Assembly: GCF_900250115.1 (NCBI RefSeq)
Contig: NZ_LT984804.1
Coordinates: 1,503,301-1,567,300, forward strand
Direction: 5' to 3'
Length of the DNA stretch: 64,000 nt
DNA from: Cupriavidus taiwanensis
GTDB taxonomy: Bacteria > Pseudomonadota > Gammaproteobacteria > Burkholderiales > Burkholderiaceae
Part shown: positions 43,443-53,200 of the stretch, piece by piece
Numbering within the stretch: position 1 is the stretch's first letter
How the letters are laid out: each line of letters starts with the position of its first letter
Translations under genes and position numbers: made by a program
The notes under the pieces: generated by a model
Seen by the model: only the letters and a program-made list of their open reading frames with translations
What the model was told of the DNA's origin: nothing
The model's database searches: none

Positions 43443-44578
43443 CGCAGGTCCAGGAGAGTGGCGCTCAGGATATTCTTCTGTACCTCGGTGCTGCCGCCGA
43501 AGACCGACACGGCGCGCGAGTACAGGTAGGACTTGGCCAGCGTGCCGGTGTCGGCGCGCAGCGCGGCCGCGCGGCGCATGCGGCAGATCACGTCGGTGAT
43601 GGCCTGGAAGATCTCGCTGCCGCGCGCCTTCAGCATTGGCGACAGCTTCATGTCGGCGTGTCCGCCGTGCATGCGCAGCTGCGTCACCTCCAGCGCATGC
43701 AGGTCGGCCTCGATCATGGCGATGCGGCCGCGCCACGGTGCCAGCGCATCGGCGGGCCGGCCTGCCGCTTCCATTTCGGCGAGCACGGCCCTGGCATACG
43801 CCACCCGCTCCTTGCTGCGGCCGATGCCGGCGATATACGCGCGTTCATGTCCCAGCAGGAACTTGGCGTAGTCCCAGCCGCGGTTCTCCTGGCCGACCAG
43901 GTTCTCCGCCGGCACCCGCACATTGTCGAAGAACACTTCGTTCAGGCTGTGGCGGCCGTCGATGCTGACAATCGGGCGCACCGTGATGCCGGGCGACTTC
44001 AGGTCGACCAGCAGGAACGAGATGCCGGCCTGCGGCCTGGCTGCACCGGGATCGGTGCGTACCAGGCAGAAGATCCAGTCCGAGTAATGCGCCTGGCTGG
44101 TCCAGATCTTCTGGCCGTTGACCAGGTAGCCGTCGGCGGTGCGCTCGGCCCGGGTCTTCAGCGAAGCCAGGTCGGAACCCGCGCCGGGCTCCGAGAAGCC
44201 CTGGCATACCTGGATGTCGGCGTTGAGCAGCTTCGGCAGGAAGTACTCGCGCTGGGCGTCGCTGCCGAAATGGATCAGCACCGGCCCCAGCATGGTGATG
44301 TTGAAGATATGCGGCGGCGGTGCCGGCGCGCACGCGCATTCATCGGCGAAGATCTGCTGCTCGGCAGCGTCCCAGCCGGCGCCGCCCCAGGCCTTGGGCC
44401 ATGCCGGCGCACCCCAGCCGCGCGCGTTCAGCCGGCGCTGCCACAGTTCGGTGTCCGCCTTGGTGGCGAAGCCGCCTTCGCGCAGGCGCTGGCGCATGTC
44501 GTCGGGCAGGTTGGCGGCGATGAACTCGCGGATCTCCTGCCGGAACGCCTGGTGTTGCCCGGAATAGAGCAGGTCCAT
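43439..44578 (-). CDS. Acyl-CoA dehydrogenase subunit (large partner), catalytic-site EGT changed
   Basis: This 379-residue protein has WGGAGWDAAEQQIFADE, the flavin motif QGFSEPGAGSDLASLKTRAER, NGQKIWTSQAHYSDWIFCLVRTD in family form and GHERAYIAGIGRSKERVAYAR. At the usual catalytic position it reads VFGGSTEVQK, so the glutamate of the EGT motif is a glycine. The same change occurs in the other large subunits in this window (47641, 59789) and in 55324. This is the mark of heteromeric dehydrogenases, in which the base is elsewhere or on the partner. GAGGACAACC precedes its ATG. Confidence 0.88.
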   Translation of the reverse strand: MDLLYSGQHQAFRQEIREFIAANLPDDMRQRLREGGFATKADTELWQRRLNARGWGAPAWPKAWGGAGWDAAEQQIFADECACAPAPPPHIFNITMLGPVLIHFGSDAQREYFLPKLLNADIQVCQGFSEPGAGSDLASLKTRAERTADGYLVNGQKIWTSQAHYSDWIFCLVRTDPGAARPQAGISFLLVDLKSPGITVRPIVSIDGRHSLNEVFFDNVRVPAENLVGQENRGWDYAKFLLGHERAYIAGIGRSKERVAYARAVLAEMEAAGRPADALAPWRGRIAMIEADLHALEVTQLRMHGGHADMKLSPMLKARGSEIFQAITDVICRMRRAAALRADTGTLAKSYLYSRAVSVFGGSTEVQKNILSATLLDLR

Positions 44579-44603
44579 GGTTGTCCTCTGGATCGGTTTG
44601 GGG

Positions 44604-45374
44604 CTAGCACCCCTTGAACACGGGTGCGCGCTTCTCTGCAAACGCGCGCAGTCCCTCTTGCATGTCGTGCGAGCGCTGGTGGTCGCGGAATTCCAGCAGC
44701 TCATGGCGCAGCGCATCGGCCTGCGCCTTGTCGGCGGCCGCGGCCGCGACCCGCTTCATGCGGGCCAGCACCAGCGGGCTGCGCGTGGCCAGTTCCTCGG
44801 CCAGCGCCTGGGCGTGGCTGGCCAGGCCGCCATCCGCCACCACCTCGTTGACCAGCCCGTGCCGTTCCATCTGCGCGGCGCTCAGCGTGCGCCCGGTGAA
44901 CAGCAGCAGGCGCGCCACGTTGGCCGGCAGCTTGCGCGGCAGCACGGCCGCGCCGCCGGCGCCCGGGAACACGCCGAAGTTGGCATGGGCATCGCCCAGC
45001 CGGGCGGATTCGGCCGCGACCACCAGGTCGCAGGCCAGCACCAGCTCCAGGCCGCCCGCGACCGCCAACCCGTTGACTGCGGCGATCACCGGCTTGGGAA
45101 AGCCGCGCAGCGTGGCAAAGAACGCGCGCGCCACATCGATGAAGTCGGGCTCGCCCGCCGCTACCGGTGCCGATACCTCTTTCAGGTCGGCGCCGGCGCA
45201 GAAGGCGCGGCCGTTGCCGGTCAGCACCACCACGCGCACCGCCGGGTCGTCGCGCCATTGGTCGAGCTGCGCGTGCAGGCCGCGCATCAGCTCGCGGCTC
45301 AGGCTGTTCATGGCGGCGGGCCGGTCCAGCGTCAGCCAGCCGACCGCGCCGCGGCGTTCATGCAGGTAGCTCAT
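44604..45374 (-). CDS. Enoyl-CoA hydratase/isomerase family protein
   Basis: This 256-residue crotonase has LTLDRPAAMNSLSRELMRGL, the oxyanion segments FCAGADLKE and NGLAVAGGLELVLACDLVV (with the first catalytic glutamate), and FGVFPGAGGAAVLPRKL, where the second glutamate position is not conserved. I start at 45374, with GGGGAGCG seven bases upstream; the frame is open further but unrelated. It lies between the thiolase and the first dehydrogenase pair in the minus-strand operon and supplies the hydration step. Confidence 0.9.
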   Translation of the reverse strand: MSYLHERRGAVGWLTLDRPAAMNSLSRELMRGLHAQLDQWRDDPAVRVVVLTGNGRAFCAGADLKEVSAPVAAGEPDFIDVARAFFATLRGFPKPVIAAVNGLAVAGGLELVLACDLVVAAESARLGDAHANFGVFPGAGGAAVLPRKLPANVARLLLFTGRTLSAAQMERHGLVNEVVADGGLASHAQALAEELATRSPLVLARMKRVAAAAADKAQADALRHELLEFRDHQRSHDMQEGLRAFAEKRAPVFKGC

Positions 45375-45388
45375 GCGCACGCTCCCCT

Positions 45389-46573
45389 TCAGCACAGCTC
45401 GAGCGCGACCGCGGTGGCCTCGCCGCCGCCCAGGCACAGGCTGGCCATGCCGCGGCGCAGGCCGCGCTGCTTCAGCGCGTGCATCAGCGTCACCAGCAGC
45501 CGCGCGCCGGTGGCGCCGACCGGGTGGCCGAGCGCGCAGGCGCCGCCGTTGACGTTGAGGCGCGCGTGCGATATTTCCAGCTCCTGCAGCGCGACCATCG
45601 CCACCACCGCAAAGGCCTCGTTGACTTCATACAGGTCGACGTCCTGCGCATCCCAGCCGGTTTTCGCCAGCACGCGGCGGATCGCGGCGACTGGTGCGTC
45701 GACGAACTGCTGCGGGGCCTGCGCGTGGGTGGCGTGGCCGGCGATGCGCGCCAGCGGCGCCAACCCCTGGCGCCGCGCATCGCTCTCGCGCATCAGCACC
45801 AGCGCGGCCGCGCCGTCTGAGATCGATGAGGCATTGCCCGCCGTCACGGTGCCGCCGTCGCGGAACACGGCCTTGAGCTTCGGCAGCTTGCCGGCATCGC
45901 ACTGGCCCGGCGTTTCGTCGTGGGTGAGTTGCGCGTCGCCGTTCTTGCGCTTGAGCGCGACCGGCGCGATCTCGTCGGCAAACGCGCCCTCCTGCACCGC
46001 GCGCTGCGCGCGCTGCAGGCTTTCGCGGGCGTAGGCATCCTGCGCCTCGCGGCCGATGCCGCGTTCCTGCGCGGACAGGTCGGCGTAGTAGCCCATCAGG
46101 TGGCCTTCATAGGCATCCTCGAGCCCGTCGCAGTACATATGGTCGAGGAACTGGCCATGCCCCAGCCGGTAGCCGTGGCGGCCGCGCGGCACGATATAGG
46201 GCGCGTTGCTCATCGACTCCATGCCGCCCGCGACCGCCACCGAGCAGGTGCCGGCCAGCAGCAGGTCGTGCGCCAGCATCACGCTCTTCATGCCCGAGCC
46301 GCACATCTTGCTGAGCGTGGTGGCCGGCGTGGAGGCTGGCAGCCCGGCGCCGAACACGGCCTGGCGCGCCGGCGCCTGGCCCAGCCCGGCGAACAGGCAG
46401 CAGCCCAGGAGCGCTTCGTCGACGCTGGCGGGATCGACGCCCGCCTCGGCCACCGCCGCGCGGATGGCGACAGCGGCCAGCTCCGGGGCGGTGTGCTGCG
46501 CCAGTGCGCCGTTGAACGCGCCGATCGGGGTGCGCCTGGCACCCACGATCACGATGGAATCGGTCTTCTCCAT
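45389..46573 (-). CDS. Acetyl-CoA acyltransferase (thiolase)
   Basis: This 394-residue thiolase has all catalytic residues: Cys91 in KMCGSGMKS, the histidine in NVNGGACALGHPVGATGAR near 350, and the C-terminal cysteine in SLCLGGGEATA near 380, with VDLYEVNEAFA before them. It cleaves 3-ketoacyl-CoA to acetyl- or propionyl-CoA, or runs the reverse condensation. I start at 46573 (MEKTDSIVIVGARRTPIG); the longer frame has no homology. With the adjacent hydratase, SDR and dehydrogenases it completes a full beta-oxidation round. Confidence 0.94.
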   Translation of the reverse strand: MEKTDSIVIVGARRTPIGAFNGALAQHTAPELAAVAIRAAVAEAGVDPASVDEALLGCCLFAGLGQAPARQAVFGAGLPASTPATTLSKMCGSGMKSVMLAHDLLLAGTCSVAVAGGMESMSNAPYIVPRGRHGYRLGHGQFLDHMYCDGLEDAYEGHLMGYYADLSAQERGIGREAQDAYARESLQRAQRAVQEGAFADEIAPVALKRKNGDAQLTHDETPGQCDAGKLPKLKAVFRDGGTVTAGNASSISDGAAALVLMRESDARRQGLAPLARIAGHATHAQAPQQFVDAPVAAIRRVLAKTGWDAQDVDLYEVNEAFAVVAMVALQELEISHARLNVNGGACALGHPVGATGARLLVTLMHALKQRGLRRGMASLCLGGGEATAVALELC

Positions 46574-46605
46574 GATCTGTCCGGTTTTAGGTTTCTGTTT
46601 GGTTT

Positions 46606-47628
46606 TCAGGCCGAGGCAGGCGCCAGGCGCAGCCGCACGAAGTCCAGGATCTCCTGGCCCGCGCCGGTGTGCTGGGCGAACAGCGCATCGCCCAACGCGG
46701 TGGCGCAGTCGGTCTCGGTCCCGCCGCACGCGCGCCATTCGTGCAGCCGGCGCGTGAACAGGCCCAGCGCCAGCGCTTCGGTGATGCCGATGGCGCCGTG
46801 CACCGCGTGCGCGATCGCGGCAACGCGGCTGGCCGCCTCGGCGCAGCGCAGCTTGGCAGCCGCCGCCAGCAGCGGGCGCGGCAGGAAGCCGGCGCCGGCG
46901 CAGCCCAGGCGCGCGCCGAAGGCGGCGGCGTCGGCCTGTTCCGCCAGCACGCTCAGCTCCTGCTGCATCGCCTGGAACTGCGAGATGGCGCGGCCGAACT
47001 GGCGGCGGTCGTTGACGTAGGCGATGCTCATGGCCTGCACCCGTGCCATCGCGCCGGCCATGCCAGCCGCGTGCGCGGCATTGCAGATTGCGGTCGCGTC
47101 GGCGTCCGCGTCAGCAGCGGTACGGAACACCGCCTGGGCGGCCGAGCTCCAGTGCAGCGACGCAGACGCCTGCGGCCGCCACGCACCGGGCGTCGCCTGG
47201 GCCAGCGCACGCGGCAGCAGCAGCCATTCGCCGCGCCACGCCACCAGCACCTGGTGCGCCAGCAGCGCGCCCGGCACTTCGCGGCAGACGATGGCATCGT
47301 CCTGGCGCGGCTGCGCCGTCGCAATGGCAAGGCATTCGCCCCGGTGGGCGTGGCCGGCCGCGGCCAGCAGCGCACGGGCGATCACGGTTTCCGCGAACGG
47401 ATGGCTGAGCCCGGCACGGCCGGCGGCAGCGAACAGCGGGAAGGCGTCGTCCAGCGACAGCCCCTCCCCGCCCTGCTCCGCGGGCACCAGCGCATCCGTA
47501 AAGCCCAGCGCATCGATCGCCTGCCATTGCGCGTCGGCGTCCTCGCCGGCTTCGCTGCGCCGCACCTGCTCGTCCGTGCACAGGCCGGCCAGGGCGCGCT
47601 CGAAGGCGTCCAGAAGAGAATCAGTCAT
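46606..47628 (-). CDS. Acyl-CoA dehydrogenase subunit (small partner, second pair)
   Basis: This 340-residue protein is a shortened acyl-CoA dehydrogenase, at the low end for the family. It shows LVPAEQGGEGLSLDDAFPLFAAAGRAGL, the substrate helix YVNDRRQFGRAISQFQAMQQELSVLAEQ in family form, and AHAVHGAIGITEALALGLFTRRL. The flavin-phosphate motif SEP-GSD and the EGT block are both absent. It starts 12 bp after the stop of the larger gene 47641-48804, forming the second heteromeric pair of this operon. Confidence 0.87.
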   Translation of the reverse strand: MTDSLLDAFERALAGLCTDEQVRRSEAGEDADAQWQAIDALGFTDALVPAEQGGEGLSLDDAFPLFAAAGRAGLSHPFAETVIARALLAAAGHAHRGECLAIATAQPRQDDAIVCREVPGALLAHQVLVAWRGEWLLLPRALAQATPGAWRPQASASLHWSSAAQAVFRTAADADADATAICNAAHAAGMAGAMARVQAMSIAYVNDRRQFGRAISQFQAMQQELSVLAEQADAAAFGARLGCAGAGFLPRPLLAAAAKLRCAEAASRVAAIAHAVHGAIGITEALALGLFTRRLHEWRACGGTETDCATALGDALFAQHTGAGQEILDFVRLRLAPASA

Positions 47629-47640
47629 GGTGTGTCCGTT

Positions 47641-48804
47641 TCAACGAAGTCCGAGGGAGCGGGCGATGATGCCGCGCAGGATCTGGCGCGTGCCGCCGCG
47701 CAGCGAAAAGCTCGGCGCCAACTGCGTGATGTAGGCATGGGCGCGCAGCAGGTCATCCGACGGCGCGAAATCCGGCATCTGTTCCAGCGCCGTGCTGATC
47801 CAGCCCGGCAGCTCCTGCTCGAACTCGGTGCCCAGGTCCTTTACGTAGGAGGCATCGATTTCCGGGTTCTGCCCCTGGTCGAGCCGCTCGGCCACCGCCA
47901 GCGACATCGCGCGCAGCACCGCCATGCGGCCGGCGATGCGCCCGGCGATCGCCCGGACCGAAGCCGGCACTGGCAGGCACGAGGCCCTGACCTCGGCCAG
48001 CCAGGTCTCGGCCAGCATCAGGCTGGTCAGAATCCGCTCCGGCCCGCTGCGCTCGAACGCGAGTTCGGCGGTGACCTGCTTCCAGCCCGAGCCTTCCTCG
48101 CCGACCAGCGCGTCGGCCGGCAGCTCGACGTCTTCGAACACCACCTCGCAGAAGTGGCCGTCGCCGGCGAGGTCGCGGATCGGCCGCGCGCTGATGCCCG
48201 GCAGGCTCAGGTCGATCAGCACCTGCGACAGGCCCTGGTGGCGGTCGCCATGCTGGCCCGAGGTCCGCACCAGCGCGCACATGTACTGCGCGCGGTGGGC
48301 ATTGGTGGTCCAGATCTTGCGGCCGTTCAGGCGCCAGCCGGTCTCGGTGCGGACCGCGCGGGTGCGCACCGACGACAGGTCCGAGCCGGTGTCGGGCTCG
48401 CTCATGCCGATGCAGATAAAGATCTCGCCGCGGATCAGCCGGGGCAAGAAGAAGTGCTTTTGCGCCTCGCTGCCGTAGCGCAGGATCAGCGGAGCGGTCT
48501 GGCGGTCGGCGAACCAGTGCGCGGACACCGGCGCGCCGGCGGCGATCAGCTCTTCGACCAGCACGAAGCGGGCAAACGCGCTGCGTCCGGCGCCGCCGTA
48601 CTCGCGCGGCAGCGACAGGCCGATCCAGCCCTGGCGTGCCAGCGCGCGGCTGAATTCGCCATCAAAACCCATCCAGGTGCGCGCGCGCACCGGCGCGGGC
48701 ACGTCGCGCAGCGCTTCCTGCAGAAAGGCGCGGATGGGGCCGCGCAGCGCCTCATCCTCGGGCGGGATGGTCACGAGCGGCAGGGTATCAAGGGTGGCTT
48801 CCAA
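47641..48804 (-). CDS. Acyl-CoA dehydrogenase subunit (large partner, second pair)
   Basis: This 387-residue protein has LSLPREYGGAGRSAFARFVLVEELIAAGAP, the flavin motif IGMSEPDTGSDLSSVRTRA, LNGRKIWTTNAHRAQYMCALVRTS in family form and AFERSGPERILTSLMLAE. Its C-terminal active-site block reads SLRGGTRQILRGI: the glutamate is again absent. The gene starts 21 bp after the CoA-transferase stop and is followed closely by its small partner. The pair likely desaturates a bulky or branched acyl-CoA, as heteromeric dehydrogenases are known to do for sterol-derived side chains. Confidence 0.88.
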   Translation of the reverse strand: MEATLDTLPLVTIPPEDEALRGPIRAFLQEALRDVPAPVRARTWMGFDGEFSRALARQGWIGLSLPREYGGAGRSAFARFVLVEELIAAGAPVSAHWFADRQTAPLILRYGSEAQKHFFLPRLIRGEIFICIGMSEPDTGSDLSSVRTRAVRTETGWRLNGRKIWTTNAHRAQYMCALVRTSGQHGDRHQGLSQVLIDLSLPGISARPIRDLAGDGHFCEVVFEDVELPADALVGEEGSGWKQVTAELAFERSGPERILTSLMLAETWLAEVRASCLPVPASVRAIAGRIAGRMAVLRAMSLAVAERLDQGQNPEIDASYVKDLGTEFEQELPGWISTALEQMPDFAPSDDLLRAHAYITQLAPSFSLRGGTRQILRGIIARSLGLR

Positions 48805-48825
48805 GTAGGACTCCCGGTATCTGGT

Positions 48826-50046
48826 TCAGTGGGATGCGGCGGCATCGTCGGCCAGGCGCGTCGCGCCCAGCGCGGCCAGCGCGCGGATCTGTTCATCGCT
48901 GTAGCCGGCCTCGGCCAGCACCTGGGCACTGTGCTCGCCCAGGCGCGGCGCCTGCCGTGCCACGCGCGGCTGCGACTTGGACCACGTCGACGGAATCGCC
49001 ATCGAGCGGATCGCGCCCTCGCTCGGGTGCTCGACCACGTCGAAGAAGCCCACCGCGTCCAGGTGCGGATCGGCCATCAGCGAGTCAACGGTGTGCAGTT
49101 GCATCACCGGCATGTCGGCGGCTTCCAGCGCCGCGGTCCACTCCGCGGTGGTGCGCGTCGGCATGATCTCCGCCACCATGCGGTACAGCTCGTGGATATG
49201 CTTGTTGCGCTCGACGATGGTGCAGAAGCGCGGGTCCGTATCCATCAGGTCGGGCTGGCCGATCAGGGCCAGGAACTTGCGCCACTGCTTGTCGTTGTAG
49301 AGCAGCACGCACAGGTAGCCGTCCCGGGTCCGGTACGGGCGACGATGCTCGTTGAGGATGCGGGTGTAGCCGCTGGGGCCGATCGGCGGCTCGAAGGTCA
49401 GCCCCCCCATGTGGTCGCCCAGGATGAACTGCGCCATGGTCTCGAACATCGGCACGTCGATCGACTGGCCCTCGCCGCTGCGTTCGCGGTGGAACAGCCC
49501 TGCGGTGATGGCATTGACCGCGGCCAGGCCGACGATGCGGTCGGCGATCGCGCTGGGTGCGTAGCGCGGCACGTCGCTGCCGGCCAGCTGCGCCAGCGTG
49601 GGAATCGCAACCGCGCCCTGGATCAGGTCGTCGTAGGCGGACTTGGCCGCGTAAGGGCCGCCCTGCCCGTAGCCGTACAGGCCTACGTACAGGATGCGCG
49701 GATTCACCTTCGCGACTTCCTCGTAGCTCAGGTTCAGCCGCGCCATCGCCTGCGGGCGCACGTTGTAGACCAGCACGTCGGCATCGGCGGCGATGCGCAG
49801 CAGCGCCTCACGCCCGGCGGGGGCTTTCAGGTCGAGCACCACGCTGCGCTTGCTGCGGTTGGCGTGCAGGAAAATGCCCGACATGCCGGCGTGGCGGCGC
49901 GGGCCGACCTCGCGCACGGTGTCGCCGTCGGGCGGCTCGATCTTGATCACGTCGGCACCGAGGTCACCCAGGATCTGGGTCGCGTACGGTCCCATCAGCA
50001 CCGTCGTCATGTCGACGATGCGAACGCCCTGCAGCGGGCCGCTCAT
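48826..50046 (-). CDS. CaiB/BaiF family CoA-transferase, first gene of the minus-strand operon
   Basis: This 406-residue class III CoA-transferase opens LQGVRIVDMTTVLMGPYATQILGDLGADVIKIE in family form and has SIDVPMFETMAQFILGDH, where the catalytic aspartate normally found at VDVAMxD is replaced by glutamate (PMFET), a change seen in some family members. The C-terminal part has PSTWSKSQPRVARQAPRLGEHS. It is the first gene of an eight-gene operon running leftward to 41521 and probably activates the entering acid. The AT-rich stretch at about 50145-50175 upstream is a likely promoter. Confidence 0.88.
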   Translation of the reverse strand: MSGPLQGVRIVDMTTVLMGPYATQILGDLGADVIKIEPPDGDTVREVGPRRHAGMSGIFLHANRSKRSVVLDLKAPAGREALLRIAADADVLVYNVRPQAMARLNLSYEEVAKVNPRILYVGLYGYGQGGPYAAKSAYDDLIQGAVAIPTLAQLAGSDVPRYAPSAIADRIVGLAAVNAITAGLFHRERSGEGQSIDVPMFETMAQFILGDHMGGLTFEPPIGPSGYTRILNEHRRPYRTRDGYLCVLLYNDKQWRKFLALIGQPDLMDTDPRFCTIVERNKHIHELYRMVAEIMPTRTTAEWTAALEAADMPVMQLHTVDSLMADPHLDAVGFFDVVEHPSEGAIRSMAIPSTWSKSQPRVARQAPRLGEHSAQVLAEAGYSDEQIRALAALGATRLADDAAASH

Positions 50047-50236
50047 GGCTGCCTCCGGTGCATCGGCAGGCTGGCGTATGGGGTCATCTTGTCGTCTCCG
50101 GACTGTCTGACACCCATGCTACGGATCCTGCCTCCGCTCGAAAAATACTTTATGTATGTCGATCAATACACCGCCTGTATCGGGCGCGGGCAGCGCGCCG
50201 CCAGCCGGCATCGCGCCCGCGCCATCAGGCTCGCGG

Positions 50237-53200
50237 CTAGTGCTGCGGCTGCGCCTGCGGCGTGACGATGTTGAAGGCCGGGTTGAAGGTCGCCAGCAGC
50301 CCCATCAGCTCGGGCAGCTTGCGCGCATTGCCTTCCACGCGGATCTCGCCCCCGCGCAGTGCTGCCTGCAGGTCGAGCTGGCGCAGGCTGATGCGATCCA
50401 GCGTGGCCTTGCTCATGGTTACGGTGGCATCGGGGCGCGCATGGCGGCTGTCCTCGCGATAGGTCAGCACGCCGTTGCGCACGGTCAGCGCGAACGGCTT
50501 GCCCAGGTCGGAGAAGACCCAGTTGAGCGTCATGTCATGCCCCACCGCCTTGTCGGCATCGAGCCGCACGCCCATGTAGTCGAAGAACAGCGCCGGCTCC
50601 ATGGCCCGCACCAGGTCGGCCGGGTTGCGCGCGGGCACGGCCAGCGCGCCGTGGCGCAGTTCCCGCGCGCCGGTCAGGTACATATTGCGCCAGAGCGAAT
50701 TCTCGGACTGGTAGCCGAGCTGCTCCAGCGCATCGGCTTGCGCCGCGCGCGCGGCCGCGTTCTGCGGATCGGCGAAGACCAGGTGGTTGCCCAGCTGCAC
50801 CGCCCAGCGGTAGTCGCCCTGTTCCATCGCCTCGCGCATCTGCCGCAGCACGCTGTCGGCGCCGCCCATCGCGCGCACGTAGCGGCGGCCCGCCTCGGGC
50901 TGCGCCGGCGGGTTCAGGCTGGCGGGATTGGCGTCGTAGAAGCCCAGGTAGCGCTGGTACACGGCGCGCGCGTTGAAGCTGAGCGAGCCGTAGTAGCCAC
51001 GCGTGTACCACTTCTTCTCCAGCGCGCCGGGCAGCTTCTGCATCGCCTCGGCAATCTCCATCGGCGTCAGCCCCTGGTTCAGCAGATGCAGCGTGCGGTC
51101 GTTCAGGTAGGTGTACATGTCGCGCTGGTCGGCCAGCAAGGTGCGGATGCGCTCGCCGCCCCAGGTGGGCCAGTTGTGCTGGGCCAGCATGACCTCTGCG
51201 CGCTCGCCGTAGCGCACCAGGCTTTCGTCCAGGTACCGGCCCCAGGCCTTGGCATCGCGCACCTGCGCGCCGCGCGGCGTGAGGATGTTGTGCATGGTGC
51301 GGGTGGCGTTCTCGGCCATGCACAACGCGCGCTGGCGCGGCAGGTAGAAGTTCATCTCCGCCGGTGCCTCGGTGCCGGGGGTCAGCTGGAACTCGAACTC
51401 GACGCCGTCGATGTGCCGGGTCTCGTAGCGCTTGCTGATCGATTCGGTCGGCGCGATCAGGCTGAGCGTGCCGCCGGAGGAGCCGCCCTTGCCGATGCCG
51501 GTATCCACCTGCCCGAGCGCATTGCGCGGCACGCCCGCGCCGGCCTGGTAGATGCTGCGGCGGAACATCGCGTTGCCGGCGAACACGTTCTCGCTGACCG
51601 CCTCCTGCATGAAGCCGGCGGGCGCGTAGATGGCGACCGTGCCGGCCTTGACGTCGGCCTCGTCGACCACGCCGCGCACGCCGCCGAAATGGTCGGCGTG
51701 GCTGTGCGTGTAGATCACCGCCACCACGGGCTTGCGCGGGCGGTGGGCGTAGTACAGGTCGAGGGCGGCCCTGGCGGTTTCGGTACTGGTCAGCGGATCG
51801 GCAATGATGATGCCGCGCTCGCCCTCGAGCACCGTCATATTGGCCAGGTCCATGCCGCGCACCTGGTAGACCCGATCGGTCACGCGGAACAGCCCCGCCT
51901 CCATATTGAGCTGCGCCATGCGCCACAGGCTGGGATTGACCGATTCCGGGCTCTGCGCCGCCCGCTGGAAGTCATAGGTCGACGAACTCCAGATCACGCG
52001 GCCGTCGGCATTGCGGATATCGCCCTTGAACGGCGCCACCAGGCCGCGTCGCGCGTCTTCGAAATCGGCGCGGTCGGCAAAGGGCAGCTGCGCAAGTACC
52101 GCCGCGTTGCTGGCCACGGTGGCGGCACTGGCCGGTTTGGAGGGCTCCGGGTCCGGCGCCGGCGCGGCGTGCGCCCCCCAGCTGAGCGCAAGCGCCGCGG
52201 CGCAGGCGATCAGCCTGCGCTCGGCAATGCCGGACGCACCTGCCACTGCCTCGCCGCGCGGGTCGGCTTGTACCAGCGGTGCGGACCCTTGGCGCGATGC
52301 AGGTTGCGCCGGCTCGATGGCGCTGCCGCCGGCCCGTTCGATACCCTGCACCAGGTCGGCCGCCTTTTCACCAATCATGATCGCCGCGGCGTTGGTGTTG
52401 CCGCCGATCAGCGTGGGCATGACCGAGGCGTCGGCGACGCGCAGGCCTTCGACGCCACGCACGCGCAGCTGCGGATCGACCACCGCGCCCGCATCGCTGC
52501 CCATGCGGCAGGTGCCGACCGGATGGAAGATGATGTCGGCACGCTCCCGGATGAACCCGCGCACCGCGGCGTCGTCGCTGCCGTCAAAGCGCAGGTGGCC
52601 GCAGGCGTGCGGCGTGCCGCCGAGGCGCGCCAGCGGCTCCTGGTCGAGGACGCGACTGGCAAGCCGCAGGCCCGCCACCATGGCATCCAGGTCACGCGCA
52701 TCAGCCAGCAGGTTCTGGTCGATGCGGGGCGGCACGCGGGCATCGGCGGACCCCAGCAGCACCTGGCCGCGGCTGTGCGGGCGCAGCACGCATACGTTCA
52801 GCGAATAACCGTGCACGCGGCGCGCGGCCGTGTCGCTCAGCGCCGTGGAAAAGTGCAGCTGCAGGTCCGGGTCCACCAGCGTCGGATCGCTCTTGATAAA
52901 GGCGCCGGTCTCGGCGATGTTGGACGCGAACATGCCGTAGCGCTCTTTCCGGTAGCGCAGCCACTCGTGCAGCAGCCGCCAGCCACCGCGTATGGAGGAC
53001 GCATAGAGATCGGTGCTGAACACGCGGCGCTGCAGTTTCATGTTGGGATGCTCCTGCAGGTTCTGCCCCACGCCCGGCGCATCGTGGACGATGTCGATGC
53101 CGTGCTCGCGCAGGTGCGCGGCGGGGCCGACGCCGGATACCATCAGCAGCTGGGCCGAGCCGAAGGTGCCCGCGCACAGGATCACTTCGCGCCGCGCCCG

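Noticed and set aside
46669..50265. Open frame of 1198 codons on the plus strand
   Set aside because: It is antisense to three well-supported genes (acyl-CoA dehydrogenases and a CoA-transferase). Its composition is rich in arginine, glycine, histidine and glutamine with no domain, a known effect of high-GC third positions on the opposite strand.
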